DNA from: Nemertoderma westbladi
Taxonomy: Eukaryota; Xenacoelomorpha; Nemertodermatida; Nemertodermatidae
NCBI GenBank assembly: GCA_032718475.1
Contig: JAUCBJ010005089.1
Location: 46,662-110,661 of the forward strand
Reading direction: 5' to 3'
DNA length: 64,000 nt
Notes under the pieces: model-generated
The model's database searches: none
The model's input: the letters and a program-made list of their open reading frames with translations, nothing else
Told to the model about the DNA's origin: nothing
Made by a program: the position numbers and the translations under genes
Shown here: piece by piece, positions 61,651 to 64,000 of the stretch
Layout of the letters: each line of letters starts with the position of its first letter
Position numbering within the stretch: position 1 is the stretch's first letter

Positions 61651-64000
61651 TAACTAGCCACACAGTACTGTATGTTTAGTGTTTATATCATATTAACTAG
61701 CCAGGTCTAATCTACACAGTACTGTATGTTTAGTGTTTATATCATATTAACTAGCCACACAGTACTGTATATTTAGTGTTTATATCATATTAACTAGCCA
61801 CACAGTACTGTATGTATAGTGTTTATATCATATTAACTAGCCACACAGTACTGTATGTTTAGTGTTTATATCATATTAACTAGCCAGGTCTAATCTACAC
61901 AGTAATGTATGTTTAATGTTTATATCATATTAACTAGCCACACAGTACTGTATATTTAGTGTTTATATCATATTAACTAGCCACACAGTACTGTATGTTT
62001 AGTGTTTATATCATATTAACTAGCCACACAGTACTGTATGTTTAGTGTTTATATCATATTAACTAGCCAGGTCTAATCTACACAGTAATGTATGTTTAAT
62101 GTTTATATCATATTAACTAGCCACACAGTACTGTATGTTTAGTGTTTATATCATATTAACTAGCCAGGTCTAATCTACACAGTAATGTATGTTTAATATT
62201 TATATCATATTAACTAGCCACACAGTACTGTATATTTAATGTTTATATCATATTAACTAGCAACACAGTACTGTATGTTTAGTGTTTATAACATATTAAC
62301 TAGCCAGGTCTAATCTACACAGTACTGTATATTTAATGTTTATATCATATTAACTAGCCACACAGTACTGTATGTTTAGTGTTTATATCATATTAACTAG
62401 CCACACAGTACTGTATGTTTAGTGTTTATATCATATTAACTAGCCAGGTCTAATCTACACAGTAATGTATGTTTAATGTTTATATCATATTAACTAGCCA
62501 CACAGTACTTTATGTATTTTTCGTGTTTATATCATATTAACTAGCCAGGTCTAATCTACACAGTACTGTATGTTTAATGTTTATATCATATTAACTAGCC
62601 ACACAGTACTGTATGTTTAATGTTTATATCATATTAACTAGCCACACAGTACTGTATGTTTAATGTTTATATCATATTAACTAGCCAGTTCTAATCTACA
62701 CAGTACTGTATGTTTAATGTTTATATCATATTAACTAGCCACACATAAATGTATATTTAGTGTTTATATCATATTAACTAGTCACACAGAACTGTATGTT
62801 TAGTGTTTATATCATATTAACTAGCCACACAGTACTGTATGTTTAATGTTTATATCATATTAACTAGCCAGGTCTAATCTACACAGTACTGTATGTTTAA
62901 TGTTTATATCATATTAACTAGCCACACAGTACTGTATATTTAGTGTTTATATCATATTAACTAGCCACACAGTACTGTATATTTAATGTTTATATCATAT
63001 TAACTAGCAACACAGTATGTTTAGTGTTTATAACATATTAACTAGCCAGGTCTAAGCTACACAGTACTGTATATTTAATGTTTATATCATATTAACTAGC
63101 CATACAGTACTGTATGTTTAGTGTTTATATCATATTATTAACTAGCCACACAGTACTGTATGTTTAGTGTTTATATCATATTAACTAGCCAGGTCTAATC
63201 TACACAGTAATGTATGTTTAATGTTTATATCATATTAACTAGCCACACAGTACTGTATGTTTAGTGTTTATATCATATTAATTAGCCACACAGTACTGTA
63301 TGTTTAATGTTTATATCATATTAACTAGCCAGGTCTAGTCTACACAGTACTGTATGTTTAGTGTTTATATTATATTAACTAGCCACACAGTACTGTATAT
63401 TTAGTGTTTATATCATATTAACTAGCCACACAGTACTGTATGTTTAGTGTTTATATCATATTAACTTACCACACAGTACTGTATGTTTAGTGTTTATATC
63501 ATATTAACTAGCCAGGTCTAATCTACACAGTAATGTATGTTTAATGTTTATATCATATTAACTAGCCACACAGTACTGTATATTTAGTGTTTATATCATA
63601 TTAACTAGCCACACAGTACTGTATGTTTAGTGTTTATATCATATTAACTAGCCACACAGTACTGTATGTTTAGTGTTTATATCATATTAACTAGCCAGGT
63701 CTAATCTACACAGTAATGTATGTTTAATGTTTATATCATATTAACTAGCCACACAGTACTGTATGTTTAGTGTTTATATCATATTAACTAGCCAGGTCTA
63801 ATCTACACAGTAATGTATGTTTAATATTTATATCATATTAACTAGCCACACAGTACTGTATATTTAGTGTTTATATCATATTAACTAGCCAGGTCTAATC
63901 TACACAGTAATGTATGTTTAATATTTATATCATATTAACTAGCCACACAGTACTGTATATTTAATGTTTATATCATATTAACTAGCCACACAGTACTGTA

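Larger units (their letters stand above)
27260..64000. repeat. Satellite array, 43- and 54-bp monomers, over 36 kb
   Basis: Two monomer types alternate irregularly. The 43-bp type joins GCCACACAGTACTGTATG to TTTAGTGTTTATATCATATT and AACTA. The 54-bp type replaces GCCACACAG with GCCAGGTCTAATCTACACAG. Both contain ACAGTACTGT, a perfect palindrome. Frequent variants are TTTAGTG/TTTAATG, TATGTATG insertions, TATATTT for TATGTTT, CTTACCACAC for CTAGCCACAC, and TATACAGTATC. Apart from one LINE (27696-28322) it is unbroken and runs off the window. No frame of 60 codons exists within it after 28322 on either strand. At about 47 bp per unit it holds roughly 750 monomers. Pericentromeric or other heterochromatic location is plausible but unproven. 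Confidence 0.98.

Noticed and set aside
28323-64000. Regular repeats with spacer-like variation resembling a CRISPR array
   Set aside because: The 'spacers' are themselves repeated variants, the unit is a head-to-tail satellite, and the context is clearly eukaryotic.

Overview
The window looks like AT-rich animal DNA, probably from an aquatic invertebrate. It is built almost entirely from transposable elements and tandem repeats. The eukaryotic signs are non-LTR retrotransposons with AP-endonuclease and reverse transcriptase, a PHD-OTU protein, exon-like islands with GT/AG borders, and a very long satellite. There are no operons, bacterial genes, tRNAs or rRNAs. The species cannot be named from sequence alone, and nothing here is a clearly intact host gene.

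Layout. 1-8121: a segment seen twice (1-1741 and 6371-8121, nearly identical, about 6.37 kb apart) carrying short exon-like islands of an unidentified protein family. Between the copies lie a 5'-truncated LINE (2503-3799), a paralogous exon (4408-4629) and a 35-bp minisatellite. 8122-12331: decayed, coding-like remnants of an unknown gene, into which a TTAA-flanked non-autonomous element (10378-11938) is inserted. 12332-14690: a CR1-superfamily-like LINE with one nonsense codon. 14851-16037: a PHD-finger plus OTU-type protein with one frameshift. 16038-19040: short ORFs, inverted repeats and a 154-bp tandem array. 19041-20497: the C-terminal part of a Mutator-like DDE transposase. Directly upstream of it on the same strand is an essentially full-length LINE (20498 to about 24245) with one intact 1105-codon frame. 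24246-25657: short repeats, including a G-rich array. 25658-27241: a second TTAA-flanked element. From about 27260 to the window end: a satellite array of at least 36 kb, interrupted only by a truncated LINE at 27696-28322.

How the parts relate. Three LINE copies share one 3' end and a (TAG)n tail, so they are one family, with the 20.5-24.2 kb copy as the visible master-type copy. The two TTAA elements differ in sequence but share a plan: CCCTATTA termini, G-tract palindromes just inside the ends, and internal repeats of about 160 bp that carry a TTGGTGC/GCACCAA palindrome. They probably belong to one little-described piggyBac-like (TTAA-targeting) group. The satellite has two monomer lengths (about 43 and 54 bp), each with the 10-bp palindrome ACAGTACTGT. 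They are arranged in nested higher-order repeats of 1,972 bp, 3,528 bp and about 5.32 kb, which indicates repeated recent segmental amplification.
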